DNA of 64,000 nucleotides from Hordeum vulgare subsp. vulgare (taxonomy: Eukaryota > Streptophyta > Magnoliopsida > Poales > Poaceae), in the NCBI RefSeq assembly GCF_904849725.1, contig NC_058522.1:432851529-432915528 (forward strand), written 5' to 3'. The notes under the pieces were generated by a model. That model was not told where the DNA came from, searched no databases, and saw only the letters and a program-made list of their open reading frames with translations. This document shows positions 21,940 through 33,399 of the stretch, in pieces (within the stretch, counting starts at the first letter, position 1; each line of letters starts with the position of its first letter). The position numbers were made by a program, and so were the translations under genes.

Positions 21940-23167
21940 CACCTCTCAAGCAGGTTGTCGCCACCGAGTCGGAGACGAGGATGCGTGACGGGCATCGTCG
22001 ACGTCGAGAATAATTTCGAAAACTATTTAAAGTCCTACTATTTAAATAATAAAACTGGAATTCATATATGTCGTTGATGATTTGTTTGCAAATTCGAATT
22101 TAGGTAGTAGCAGGAATAGACAAACAAATATGCATTCATTTTTCAAAAGAAAATTAAAGAGATGATGCATCTATTGAAGAGATGATGCATTAATTCATTT
22201 GTGATCGGATTATTTGCATATGCATATTTGTTCCACAATTTGATATTATTTTAGCCTTATGAATTTAACAGTAATAACCTTTGCACTATCCACTTCATTA
22301 ACAGGTTTATGCCAAATGTTCTTGACAAGCTGTTGAAAATCTTGGTGATCAAGCCAATAGTTCTCAAATATGAATAAGTTTCACTTGGGTGTAGAATTTC
22401 CAACTTGTATAACACATGGAGTATGACCAAAAGTGGCCTAGGCTACAGAGATCAAAAGTGGTCTTGGCTAGGGCTTGGTCTTTTGTGCATCAAGCCCTCA
22501 AGTACCTAAATCATTGCTCTTTATGTATCTTCAACTCCCATTTCTAAAATGAAAGCCTCGCAGAAATACATACTAGGATGCTAATTCTGCATTTTCATAG
22601 GTGTTAAAATAGTGTAGTAACATCTTGTACAAATATAGGAAAGTGCATGCGAGGACACTAGTTCTACATTCTTATAAATATGTAAATAGATATTTGGGAG
22701 GCCCCATCCCGTTCATGATCATGACCCAGTCCTGACTTACATGAACTGGGGTTGTCAAGGGTTAGGCCCCTGGCCAGGATCAGGCTTCCCAAGCGCGGAC
22801 TGATATCTCAAATAGGGCCCCTTCAGTTTAACACATTTCTGAATGCGGGCTATGCAAGTTGCTAGAGCCATTTCGCAAGTAATCATCCCATGAAACAAGA
22901 TATATGTTGGCGCGAATATATTCATGTTCTTACTCTTTTGACAATATTATGTTCTTACTATTTTCAGTTTAACTCATTTTTTATTAGTTTTAGCATTGTC
23001 TCTTGTTGGTAAGCACAAAAAATACAAGCAACAGTTGTCACAAGATTTTTTTATATTATTTCTAAAGCAAATGGTGTATAATATTCATATCTATTTTATC
23101 AGAATAGATCTTAACTTATTATTGGTGTGGTATGATCTACTAATCTTGGTCTTTTTTTACTCTTTAG
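21940..23167. other. CACTA-A internal sequence, probably intron-like flank of a captured gene
   Basis: This is AT-rich sequence with no convincing ORF. The part next to 23168 ends in a pyrimidine-rich stretch and TTTAG, a plausible intron end, so at least the last few hundred bases may be host intron carried with the acyl-CoA synthetase exon. The stretch 22680-22830 is more GC-rich but not recognised. Confidence 0.4.
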
Positions 23168-23440
23168 AGTGAGGTAACTACTGTGATTTGTGGGTGGAAA
23201 GAACTAAAAAAGCTTTTTGTTATAAATGGGCAACTTGATACTTTGAAACATGTTGTATACATAAATGAGGAAGGTGTCTCAAGTGAAGTATCATTGGCTA
23301 AACAATGCACCAAGTAGAGAGTCGAGTCATTTGAGGAGATAGAGAGGCTAGGGGTGGAAACACCTATTGAAGAAAATTTGCCTATCCCATCTCATACAGC
23401 AGTGATAATGTACACAAGTGGAAGTACTGGAATGCCCAAG
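23168..23440 (+). pseudogene. Captured exon of a long-chain acyl-CoA synthetase (LACS8/9-like)
   Basis: The exon is 273 bp (91 codons), preceded by a TTTAG acceptor and followed by a GT donor. It reads [16 protein letters not shown], then SFEEIERLGVE, then VIMYTSGSTGMPK. The last is the ATP/AMP-binding P-loop motif of adenylate-forming enzymes, and the order matches the middle of plant LACS8/9-type proteins. These enzymes activate fatty acids to acyl-CoA in plastid or ER membranes. An in-frame TAG (in the codons for CTK-RVES, near 23316) makes it non-functional, and no other LACS exon is seen. It lies between CACTA-A's B3-like relic and its tandem array, so a gene fragment was taken up by the transposon or its precursor. 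Confidence 0.8.
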
Positions 23441-24420
23441 GTTTGTTCAAATCCATGTTCAACATATTTAATTCTTGCAGGCTATTAACATTGGTTAATA
23501 TTCAGGAATCACCATTGTGGGCTGAATTGTAAATGAAATAGACAGGAAAAATTCATTTTAGAATATTTTCCCCTTATGAATATACTATCATTCTAGAGAG
23601 AGGGAAGCGCGCGGGGAGCGATGGAGATGGAGGAGCTCACCGGGGGCGGCGAGCGATGGAGATGGAGGGGTAGGTCGACGATGAGGGGAGCGTGCGGGGA
23701 CGGCGACGTCGTGGTAGGCAGCGATGACGGCGACGTCGGGGCAGGACATAGTGATGGCGACGTCAGGGAAGGCAGCAGCGACGACGTCGGGGTAGGCCGG
23801 GCCCAGCAAGGGGTGCGGGGAACAACATTTGTGCAGAGCTTGGGGAGGCGACGACGAGGCAGGCAGCCTGGCGACATCGACGTGGTCTCGGCACCGTCGG
23901 GGGAGAGGAGAAGATCGAAGAAATCAGTGGATTTAGAAAAACTATAAAGTCCCGCTTATATAGCCCCACCTTTAGTCCTGGTTTGTGGCTGCAACAGGGA
24001 CTAAAGGCACCCCTTTAGTCCCGGTTTCAGCCACCAACTGAGACAAAAGATCATTTTTAGCAGCGCAAAGGGCGGGAAGCAGAGGCCTTTATTCCCGGTT
24101 GGTGGCTAAAACCGAGATTAAAGGGGGGCCTTTAGACCCGGTTGAGGTCACCAACTGGGACTAAAGTCCTACGGCTAGCACGACGTCGGGCGGGTGGATG
24201 TTTAGTCCCACCTTGCTAGCTGAGAGGCGTCAAGAGTGGTTTATAAGTGCGGTTTCCCTCTCGAGCTCCTCTCTTATGCAGGCCTACGGGCCCAAACGCA
24301 CTCTCTCTACTTGTGGGCCTACTCGGCCTGCTGCGGGCCTGCATCCTGGCCCAACTAGCTTGTAGGGTTTCTAGTCGTACGCATGCCATGGTGGCCCAAT
24401 AGATGCCATTTGTTTCTGTT
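23441..24420. other. CACTA-A: intron remnant, GC-rich block and subterminal-type repeats
   Basis: Bases 23441-23590 continue the intron after the captured exon. Bases 23590-23950 are GC-rich and contain an open frame (23621-23947, +) rich in Asp/Gly/Arg without a domain; I treat it as compositional. Bases 23960-24240 hold alternating 'ctttagtcccggtt' and 'aaccgggactaaag' motifs as in CACTA ends. Confidence 0.55.
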
Positions 24421-24925
24421 ATTTAAGTTTGCTATTAAATATTTTAACAAAATAAACTTTATGAAAATTATTTTGGTTGATATTTTTTTGATTCTTTTTA
24501 GTTCATTCTTTTTAGTTAATGTTTTACTTCATTCTTTTTAGTTCATTCTTTTTAACAAATAAATAATTTGATAATTTTAGTTAATATTTTAGTTGATACT
24601 TTTTAGTTCATTATTTTTAGTTAATGTTATAGTTGATTCTTTTTACTTAATATTTTTGTTGATTCTTTTTAAGAAATAAATACTTCGATAATTTTAGTTA
24701 ATATTTTGGTTGATTCTTTTTGTTCGTTCTTTTCAGTTAATGTTTTAGTTGATTCTTTTTAGTTAATATTTTAGTTGATTTTTTTAGATCATTCTTTTTA
24801 ACAAATAAATACTTTGATAATTTTAGTTAATATTTTTTTTGATTTTTTTGTTTATTCTTTTTAACAAATCAATACTTGGATAAATTTAGTTAATATTGTT
24901 TTGATTCTTTTTAGTTCATTATTTT
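24421..24925. repeat. AT-rich degenerate short tandem repeat
   Basis: Units such as 'ttctttttagttaatatttt' and 'agttgattctttttagttcatt' recur about every 30-60 bp, mixed with 'aacaaataaatactttgataatttt'. No gene is seen. It directly precedes the 336-bp array. Confidence 0.65.
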
Positions 24926-27210
24926 TCTAAAAAGGTGAGAGGGTTACGACAAAAACTAGATGTGATTCGTGTACAAAATGGACAATCTCTTTCGAAGTAT
25001 GAGGGTTTCGCAAAAAACACATTTACTACAAAGGGTTTTCATTTTTTTGAACTTATTTCAACTCCAGACTTTTTGTGCGTTCAACATGCACCATTCAAAG
25101 CCACATAAAATTTTTCAACCCTTTCTCACTTCATTTGGTATTTTTCATGGATTTACTATTTATTTTGAGCTAAATGAACCTAAAATTGAAAACCACTACA
25201 AATGAACTGTGAAAAGGTTGAAAATTGTCACGGTATCATCATTTCACCCACATATCATGTGCTAAAAAGTTGAGAGGGTTACGGTAAAAACTGGATGAAT
25301 TTCATGTACAAAATGGACAATCTCTATTGAAGTATCACGGTTTTGGACGAAAACTCATGTGTTACAAAGAGATTTCATTTTTTGAAATTATTTCAACTCC
25401 AGACTTTTTGTGTGTTCAGCATGCACCATTAGAAGCCACATAATCAATTTTCAACCCTTTCTGACTTCATATGGTATTTTTCATGCATTTACTAATTATA
25501 CTGAGCTAAATGACCTTGAAATTGAAAAGCACTACAAATGAACTATGAAAATGTTGAAAGTTGGCGTGGTATCAACATTTCACCCACATAGCATGTGCCA
25601 AAAAATTGAGAGGGTTATGGCAAAAACTGGATGCACTTCGTCTACAAAATAGACAATCTCTTTCGAAGTATCACTGTTTCGGATGAAAACTCATGTGTTA
25701 CAAAGGGATTTCATTTGTTTGAACTTATTTCAACTCAGACTTTTTGTGCGTTCAACATGCACCATTCAAAGCCACATAATCAATTTTTAACCCTTTCTCA
25801 CTTCATTTGGTAATTTTCATGCATTTACTCATTATTTTGAGCAAAATGACCTTGAAATTGAAAAAAACTACAAATGAACTCTGAAATTGTTGAAAGTTGG
25901 CATGATATCATCATTTCACCCACATAGCATGTGCTAAAAATTTGAGAGGGTTACGTCAAAAACTGCATGAACTTTGTGTACAAAATGGACAATCTCTTTC
26001 GAAGTATCAGGGTTTCGGACGAAAACTCATCTGTTACAAAGGCATTTCATTTTTTGTATTTATTTAAATTCCAGACTTTTTGTGCATTCAACATGCACCA
26101 TTGAAAGCCAGATCATGAATTTCCAACCCTTTCTGACTTCATTTGGTATTTTTCATGCATCTACTGGTTATTTTGAGCAAAATCACCCGAAATTGAAAAG
26201 CTCTACAAATGAACTCTAGAAAGGTTGAAACCTGGCAAGGTATCATCATTTAACCCACATAGAATGTGTTAAGAAGTTGAGAGGGTTACGACACAAACTG
26301 GATGCACTTCGTGTACAAAATGGACAATCTCTATCAAAGTATGAGGGTATTGGACGAAAACTCATGTGTTACAAAGGCATTTCATTTTTTGAACGTATTT
26401 CAACTCGAGACTTTTTGTGCGTTCAACATGCACCATTCAAAGACACATCATAAATTTTCAACCCTTTGTGACTTCATTAGGTATTTTTCATGCATTTACT
26501 GATTATTCTCACCTAAATGACCCTGAAATTCAAAAGCACTAAAAATGAACTCTGAAAAGGTTGAAAGTTGGCATGGTATCATCATTTCATCCACATAGCA
26601 TGTGCTAAAAAGTTGAGACGGTTACGACAAAAAATGGATGCACTTCGTGTACAAAATGGACAATCTCTTTCAAAGTATGAGGGTTTTGGAGGAAAATTCA
26701 ATTCTTACAAAGGGATTTCATTTTTTGAAATTATTTCAACTCGAGAATTTTTGTGCGTTCAACATGCACCATTCAAAACCATGTCATAAATTTTCAACCC
26801 TTTTTCATCTCATTTGGAATTTTTCATTCATTTACTGATTATTTTGAGCTAAATGACCCTGAAATTGAAAAGCACTACAAATGAACTTTGAAAAGGTTGA
26901 AAGTTGGCATGGTATAATCATTTTACCCACATATCATGTGCTAAAACGTTGAGAGGGTTACGGCAAAAACTGGATGCACTTCGTCTAAAAAATGGACAAT
27001 CTCTTTAGAAGTATCAGGGTTTTGGACAAAAACTCATCTGTTACAAAGGGATTTCATTTTTTTTGAACTTATTTCAACTCCAGACTTTTTGTGCATTCAA
27101 CATGCACCACTCGAAGCCACATCATCAATTTTAAGCCCTTTGTACTTCATTTGGTATTTTTCATGCATTTACTGATTATTTGGAGCTAAATAACCCTGAA
27201 ATTGAACCGG
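24926..27210. repeat. Tandem array of ~336 bp units, about 6.8 copies
   Basis: The phrase 'gtacaaaatggacaatctct' or a close variant recurs near 24970, 25306, 25641, 25977, 26313, 26649 and 26985, a period of 335-337 bp. Each unit also carries 'gagagggttacg', 'tttttgtgcgttcaacatgcacc' type sequence and 'tttcacccacata'. Units differ from one another at several percent of positions. The repeated 60-80 residue ORFs on both strands are products of this repeat, not genes. Confidence 0.92.
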
Positions 27211-27442
27211 GACACAAGACTCACCTTTTGTCCCGGTTCTGGACATGAACCGAGACTAAAGGTGTTGCTCCAAGAGAGAGGAACATTTGTCCCGGTTTGT
27301 GTCTGGAACTCGGACCTTGGCCCATCCGGAGCCCTGGACTCACGAACCGGGACTGATGCACCCATTGGTCCCGATTCATAACAAAACCGGGATTAAAGCT
27401 CTTTTCTCACGTGGACCAAAGACCTATTGTCTACTAGTGTAG

Positions 27443-27640
27443 GGAGAGGGATCTGAAATGACCCGAGGCAAGTTACAATAATTTTTAGGAGGGACTAACT
27501 ACAAAGGCCAACTATTGTTGCATGCGTTACTTCTGAAATTCATCGTGAAACAAAGTAGAACGGAAATTATACTCCATGAGATATATAGAATCCTTAAAGT
27601 CCAAGAAAATGGAAGCTTTTATTATCCTTAGTCTCTACAT
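27443..27640. other. Flanking genomic sequence between CACTA-A and the Harbinger-like element
   Basis: No repeat motif or coding sequence is recognised. Together with 2405-2537 and 35819-36185 it appears to be the original intergenic DNA beside the GDSL gene. Confidence 0.4.
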
Positions 27641-28300
27641 TAAGAGCAACTCAAACCACTCCTCTATATCCGTTAAAAGAGTATAAACTGCCGAGTATTT
27701 AAAAAAAGTGTATTATCCTCCTAACGGTAACCAGACCTAACCAATCCCCTATATATACACTACAAGAAATATGATAATACACGACGCTATATTTTCGTTG
27801 CTACAACATCGCGGTTTTTAATTTACGACGATCTTACGGCGAAAAACCAAGCGTCGAAAACGAGGCATCAAAAACTGACAGCAACGACGTTTTGATCGAA
27901 ATCGTCATAACTTTTACGACGATTCTTGGATCATCGTAACCTTTACGACGATCCTAAATCGTCGTTGGCAATCTAATCCAATCCTACATGACAGTCCTAC
28001 GTGGCAAAGTTACGACGAAATCAAAACGTCATGGCTGAAATCAACCCAACCCATTTCAATTGATCACATGGGCTAGTTTTATTTTTTGGGCCTTTTTCTT
28101 ATTGGGCTTCTTTTGGGGCTTTTTTTATCACTATAATTTGGGCCCTGGCTTTTAGTGCCCAAATACATTTGGTCCATACAACTTTGAAGCCCATACACAT
28201 AAATCTGAAGCATCTCTAAATGACAGCCCACACCACAAAGTTTGAAGCACATTCGAAGATCTGATAATATAGCCAAAATCTGTAGCACAACCAAAATCTG

Positions 28301-28563
28301 CTACCAAACCTGTAGCACAATTTGGTACAAAATTACACAACCAAGTGCACAACATATTCTACTAAACCAAGTGCTATCACAAAATCTGCTACCAAACCAA
28401 GTGCTATCACAAAATCTGTTATCAAGTGCACAAAAACTGCTACCAAAATCTGTTTTGCTTGATGGGCGATGCTTGGTCAGAATTTCTGCAACAACTGAAA
28501 CAGAAGACTTTCGCTCTTCGCCTTCTTGTACAGAAGCAGTCATCTTCTGTTCCATCTCAGTCT
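28301..28563 (-). pseudogene. Possible last exon of a CACTA accessory gene
   Basis: A CTTTCAG acceptor at about 28564 is followed by an open frame starting TEMEQKMTASVQEGEERKSS with a charged helical character, and then by a short repeated part (FCDSTWFGSRFCDSTWF) that mirrors a DNA repeat at 28370-28430. The first part resembles the C-terminal coiled-coil exon of TnpA-type plant transposon proteins, but the match is short. The rest of the gene is not seen. Confidence 0.35.
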
Positions 28564-28569
28564 GAAAGA

Positions 28570-30760
28570 TAATGGATGCATTGAGAAACAGTTTGGATCC
28601 ATGAGAAAGAATGCAAAATAAGCAGTCAATAATGAGGAAATCACCACCATGAGGTAAGAGAGCATGTAAATACTCTATTCACATAAGTAAACTATGCACT
28701 ACATGTGATGCTGATTTTGATTTGCACATGATTAAACTCATGGATTAACTAATATAGCTCATGATTTATTACAAATATACTCACAAATTTCTTACAAGGC
28801 ATTATCCAAAACAGTATATGTCTTTCCTCCAAAACAGTATATGCTTTTACAAATATACTCCAAAATGCATACTCACAAAATAGTACATGCATTTACGAAT
28901 ATAATCACAAATTTCTTAAAAGGTTGGGATAAACCGAGATAGCTAAAGACTTATTTAAAGTTAAGAATATATTCTTATCCAGAGTTAATCAAAATAAGAA
29001 GTCTTCCACTGCACATGTAATAGGTCGGAGTGTCAACATTTTAGAAATTGGTATAAGCATCATATTCAGAAGAAATTTAAAAGAACATAATCAGATTGTT
29101 TTTCTACACACTTTTAACATTTATTTGGGATGAAAAATTGCTTTAACATGATAGGTGAACATTACTCAAAAAATAAAATGAAAACGCGACAACATCTCAG
29201 TTATTACTCTAGTGCAACAATGAGCAGAGAAATATGCAACAGACGCACGCTTAGTACGTTGACCTACAAAATGGTAATCGGACATTGCAACTCATGTGAG
29301 AAAATGTTAAATCTAACACAACAACACATTCAGCAAATCATCACATATGAAAAGATCTTTGTTACTGTCAGGCGTATCACACATACTTAAGTCTCCTCAG
29401 AAGGCTTGTAAACTAACAATATCTTATTAGCTTTCGAAGGGCCTCTAGTGTAGGAGTGAGCAGAAAACATATGCAATAGACACACGCTTATATTCCAAAA
29501 TTGGCAGGGCTACTTAAAATTATTTCCACTTCCGAAATCAACAAGCATCTAAAAATTATCGATGTCTTCTCACGACTCTGGGAAACAAATAGGTGAAGCT
29601 GTAGTAGCTACCAAGCAAGCATCTAATCATTTTTCTTATTTCACATAGTTCACATAAATAGCATTACAGCTGCACTAAATGGCGAACTTGCAATCTGCTC
29701 ACAATGAAATGTACAAAAACTTATTTTATACATCAAGAGTTACCATTTAAAGATCAAGATGGCTCCTAGGTGTCTACAGGTTGTAGAGGACACGACTTAC
29801 AATTGTTAGTGCAAATAAAAGATACTCATTTTTTCCATTTACTGCATATGCATTCATAACATCCATTCATTCCAGGTACCTAATAACAGAACATGTGACT
29901 TATGTTATGAAGTAAATGTGGACGCACAAAGCGTTTCTTTGTCTCAACCAATATAGATTCAACAAAAATGCATGACCTAGCTATTAATAACCATAGAAAT
30001 ATGAGTAGCCTAGTCATGTCCACATAATAGAATGGTAGTCCAACAACATAGACAATACTTATGCTTGGAGATGTTCATCAAGATATGATTGCGAGTTTTT
30101 AGTGAACTTATTCCTACCATAGACTGAAACACATAACCTGAAGCAAACATGTGTGATATGACTACAGAAAGTAGAATGTATTGGCGGGCACTGACTTTGA
30201 AAGCCAAACAGGGCACTTTACTGAAATAAGATAACCAGTACCAAGAGACACCTTAGTATATACAAAATGCTTAAGACAGTGGAATGAATAATACCTATCA
30301 GAGTATTTACAACTTAAGTGTTTTTTCCTTATCAATCTCACATATCACTTGGTCCCTACAGGGGAAATACCATAGTTCCTTATTAAGTTATATTTTTTAT
30401 AAAAACAGCTAAAGGGAAACCAAGACCTAGTAAAGCAAACCGTTTTTTTCAACAATGTAAAGCAAAAAAACACAACTCTACATTGGGAACCACAACTATC
30501 CATTTCAATTCATACCTTTCTGTTGTACTATTGTATCTCGCTACAGAAAAAAGTCAACAACAGCACATAATCGAAACAAGAAATTGAAAATGTTCTACCC
30601 CTATAAATATTACTCCTCTATTATTTTAAAATCAAGGATATAATTAAATGCAGAATATGCAGAGTAATAGGTTCAAGTATTTAAGAACTACATGCAGAAA
30701 TATATGCAATACACACAATCTGTGGGTGACAATCCATGTGAGGCAACAATTTTGAGCTCA
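28570..30760. other. CACTA-like element, internal AT-rich non-coding region
   Basis: No convincing gene is present. A stretch with 'gagcagagaaatatgcaacagacgc' type sequence near 29222 recurs in altered form near 29458 and weakly near 30690, which suggests old internal duplications. The scattered ORFs of 60-90 residues have no recognisable features. Confidence 0.45.
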
Positions 30761-30773
30761 CTCTAGACATGGT

Positions 30774-30907
30774 TAATTTGAAGCAATTGTTTGGGCCTAA
30801 TTTGACATAATTTGAAGCAATAAAATAGTGAATCTCCAGATAATTTGAAGCAATTGTTGGGGCCTAATTTGACATAATTTGAAGCAACAAAGCAGGGAAT
30901 CTCCAGA
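30774..30907. repeat. 67-bp tandem duplication
   Basis: Two adjacent copies (30774-30840 and 30841-30907) begin taatttgaagcaattgtt and end gaatctccaga(t). They differ at only a few positions. Confidence 0.85.
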
Positions 30908-31234
30908 TGAGTATGGGGGTGAATCTTCATAGGCGGTAGCATGGTGCGATGATGTAGACAAACTCCAAGATTGAGGTGCAGCAGCCTCGTAGGTGTGCGG
31001 ACATTGGCGAGGACCGAGGATCGGCCATAGCTGCCCGGAGCTCCTTGAGCTGGTCCTTTAGAGAGTTGAGTTTCTCTGCCATCACAGAAGGAGACGAACC
31101 AGTAAAATTGATTTAGTTTCTCTGCCATCCCTTTCATCAGCATTGATAATTCAGAAATCAACCATAGATTCGCAAGTTTAAATGGATCGAGTGTGCGAAA
31201 ACTAGGCAGGAATTTCAAGGCACGCCACCATGAA

Positions 31235-31990
31235 CTAAATTGGACGGCTGGTCCTCAACATGCGCATCGGCCAGCACGGAAGAGGGGCGAGTTCCTCCAA
31301 ATGGAAACGGAAGAGGGGCGACAGGGGGAGGCACGTACCTGAGTGCGCGACGCTGTTGTTGGCGAGCGAGCGGGCAGAGAGGATGTCCTCACACAGTGCC
31401 ACCCTGTCCCAGCGCACATCTGCGACCGCCGGTCCTAGAAGGTCATCGTTGAAGTACCGGGGCCTGTGTGCATCGTCGAAGGTCGAGGAATCAAAGAAGC
31501 ACCAACGTTGGTCCCCACCACGCTCGTCCCGACTGGGGGCTACAGGGTGCGCTGCCGAGTTCCCGGACCCGGTGGCCTCCTGACCTCGTTGCCGGCGCAT
31601 CCATGCACGCAAATCTAGAGCTGCACCTCCGGCCTGTGGATCCAGAGCCTCGTCGCCATGTGCACGAGCTAGGGTTTCGGGTGCGGGTGAGATCTGTGGA
31701 GGTTGGACTCGACGTCTGGGGAGAGGAGAGGGTTGGATGTGCCAGCAGTGGGGTAGAGGTCGAAGGCCGGTAGGTCGTCGGTGGGGGTAGGGGAGAGGTG
31801 GCCGCCGCCGGCTGGTTGGGTGGATCTGCAATTCGGGGGGAGGAGGAAGACAGAGCAAAGGAGGTGGTGGTATGTGAGGAGCGAAGCCTAGGGTTTGGTG
31901 GGCCGATGGGTTGGATGGACGGATGGATGGATATACGGATGGATGGATGTTTGACACGTCATCGATCCGTGCCATAGAAGATTCCACCAA
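31235..31990 (-). pseudogene. GC-rich first exon of unknown, possibly captured, gene
   Basis: This is a 251-codon open frame on the minus strand. Its first part is Pro/Ser/His-rich and probably 5' leader, since it overlaps a 'ggatggatggatg' simple repeat. From about residue 150 it looks like real coding sequence: RWCFFDSSTFDDAHRPRYF, then DDLLGPAVADVRWDRVALCE, then SARSLANNSVAHS, directly followed by a consensus donor (GTACGTGCC) near 31337. High GC against the AT-rich surroundings and a single splice donor suggest an exon captured from a host gene. I do not recognise the family. Confidence 0.45.
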
Positions 31991-32060
31991 TCAGAATTAA
32001 GCTTATACGGTAATTATTTTAAAAAGTGTTCTAGAAATGAGCTACCATGTGTCAAGTTCC

Positions 32061-32290
32061 ATGGAGGATAAAATACCAGCCCAATATAAAAGTAAGATGA
32101 AAAAAATTACAAGCCCATGCCATGAATGTGGCCACTATATTGGAGGGAAGTGTTGATAGTTATTTTTTAGATAGTTTTTATGCAAAATATTACAATGTTA
32201 AAATGTGGGCCTTTTTGACAAACCATAAACCAGCCCATTAGCAAGCATGGAGGATAAAATACCAGCCCAATATAAAAGTAAGATGAAAAA
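32061..32290. repeat. Dispersed duplication of ~40 bp, 186 bp apart
   Basis: The segment 'atggaggataaaataccagc' plus the following ~20 bases occurs at 32061 and again at 32247 near the right end of the CACTA-like element. No gene is present. Confidence 0.8.
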
Positions 32291-32825
32291 ATAGCCCAAC
32301 AGAAAAGTGGTATAAAAGACAGTTCAATACATGGATGAGGTGGGATAGAATGGACCTACGAGTAACATGTCAACATAGTTAGAACATGTTACGACATTTT
32401 TATAATCATCGTAAAAGTTATGACGATATCATCTTGTGCGGTTACGACGTTTTTGACTCACATCGTCGTAATTTATAAGTAGATTTTGTCCCCTCAAACG
32501 GTTTCTGACCATTTCGGATGATATCGTCATAGATTTAGGACGAATTCATCAACGACCTCTTAAAGAACGGCATGTATGAGCATATTTCTTGTAGTGTTAG
32601 AGGAGGATAAAATCCTTTTCTCATTTTTCTAGCCTAGACACATGAAACTTAGATGACTACACATTATATCATCAATCGTATGAATATTTGAAAATAAACA
32701 TGCATAACATATAATCCAGGAACAAGCATATAGTCTGCATTGATCAAGAAATTCAAATTTAAACATGCATCTAGAAGGCATCACATCAATTAAGTTTGAT
32801 CAAAATCACCACAACATAACATGTT

Positions 32826-33179
32826 TTATGTCGTGGATCGAGCCCATCGAAAGGCATGTACGAACTCAAACACCATCCTTGCCAAAGAAATCACAACCAC
32901 CACCACCACCATTAACATGGACACCACCATCAATACGACCACCACCATCATCACCACCGCGGCCACCACCATCCACACGGCCACCACCACCACCATTTCA
33001 AAGAGTGATTCTTGACCCACTATTTGGGTTAACATCTCCTCATGAGTGAGCTTCCAAAACATTTTTCGGGTATAATACATTGTAGTTCGGTTCATGAACA
33101 TGATAGCACGTTCTCCGGCCTTCTTTGCATTCTGAAGCCTCTCGTCCTCGAGTGGAAGCCTACGCTCATCTGCCTTCAA
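32826..33179 (-). pseudogene. NAM-associated-like fragment of the Harbinger-like element
   Basis: The minus-strand frame reads MKADERRLPLEDERLQNAKK, a charged helix, then MFWKLTHEEML, and runs into a valine-rich tail encoded by an (ACC)n-type repeat at 32890-33000. The helix resembles the C-terminal 'NAM-associated' segment of the Myb/SANT-like proteins of PIF/Harbinger elements. Upstream sequence (33180-33399, then 35189 onward after removing the solo LTR) may hold earlier exons: a VVTYTAVAANWSMKCLE segment ends at a GT donor near 33333. The gene is split by the solo LTR and no complete frame exists. Confidence 0.5.
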
Positions 33180-33399
33180 CTTTGTCTCTTCGGCCTTGGG
33201 CGCAACTTGATGTCACATCCATGGAGTTATTGTACTACTCTGAAATTATCCCCCAAAATTGGTCGCTTGATCATCCTACAGCCGCAACAATCACCGCACA
33301 ATGCAACAGCCAAAATAAAAGCTGCATTTTTTTTACCTTCAAGGCATTTCATCGACCAGTTGGCAGCCACGGCCGTGTAGGTGACAACAATGGTAGGAT

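Larger units (their letters stand above)
2538..27439. mobile_element. CACTA-A: CACTA (En/Spm) transposon with nested insertions, 24.9 kb overall
   Basis: The left end begins CACTAGTAGG and the right end finishes CTACTAGTG. The triplet TAG flanks both sides (2535-2537 and 27440-27442), matching the 3-bp duplication of this superfamily. Both ends carry subterminal repeats of the type 'tagtcccggtt / aaccgggactaaa' (2560-2650, 23960-24180, 27210-27420). Its own sequence is 2538-3458 plus 20466-27439, about 7.9 kb; the rest is the nested Angela element with CACTA-B inside it. No transposase gene is recognisable in its own sequence. It carries a B3-like fragment, a second short coding relic, a captured acyl-CoA synthetase exon and a tandem array, so it looks like a non-autonomous, gene-capturing element. 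Confidence 0.72.
27758..32596. mobile_element. CACTA-like element, 4.84 kb, perfect 16-bp terminal inverted repeats
   Basis: The left end CACTACAAGAAATATG and the right end CATATTTCTTGTAGTG are exact complements. The flanking triplets are ata (left) and tta (right), a 3-bp duplication with one mismatch. Subterminal parts (27780-28030 and 32380-32580) are rich in ACGACG / CGTCGTAA motifs in both orientations. No transposase is recognisable. It carries a transposon-type coiled-coil exon and a GC-rich exon of unknown origin, both on the minus strand. Confidence 0.8.

Noticed and set aside
24969..26838. Series of similar 60-80 codon frames suggesting a small protein family
   Set aside because: They repeat with the 336-bp DNA period and drift freely in length and frame, so they are a by-product of the tandem array.
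24926..27210. Regular repeats that could be mistaken for a CRISPR array
   Set aside because: Units are ~336 bp with no repeat-spacer pattern, and the context is a plant transposon.
27641..27643. Possibility that the 27644 element is a Mutator or a large MITE
   Set aside because: A 3-bp TAA copy does not fit the 8-9 bp duplication of Mutator, and the coding fragment fits Harbinger better, although certainty is moderate.
32765..33049. + strand frame with Pro/Thr-rich tail
   Set aside because: It is the reverse of the NAM-associated-like fragment and its ACC repeat; no domain.
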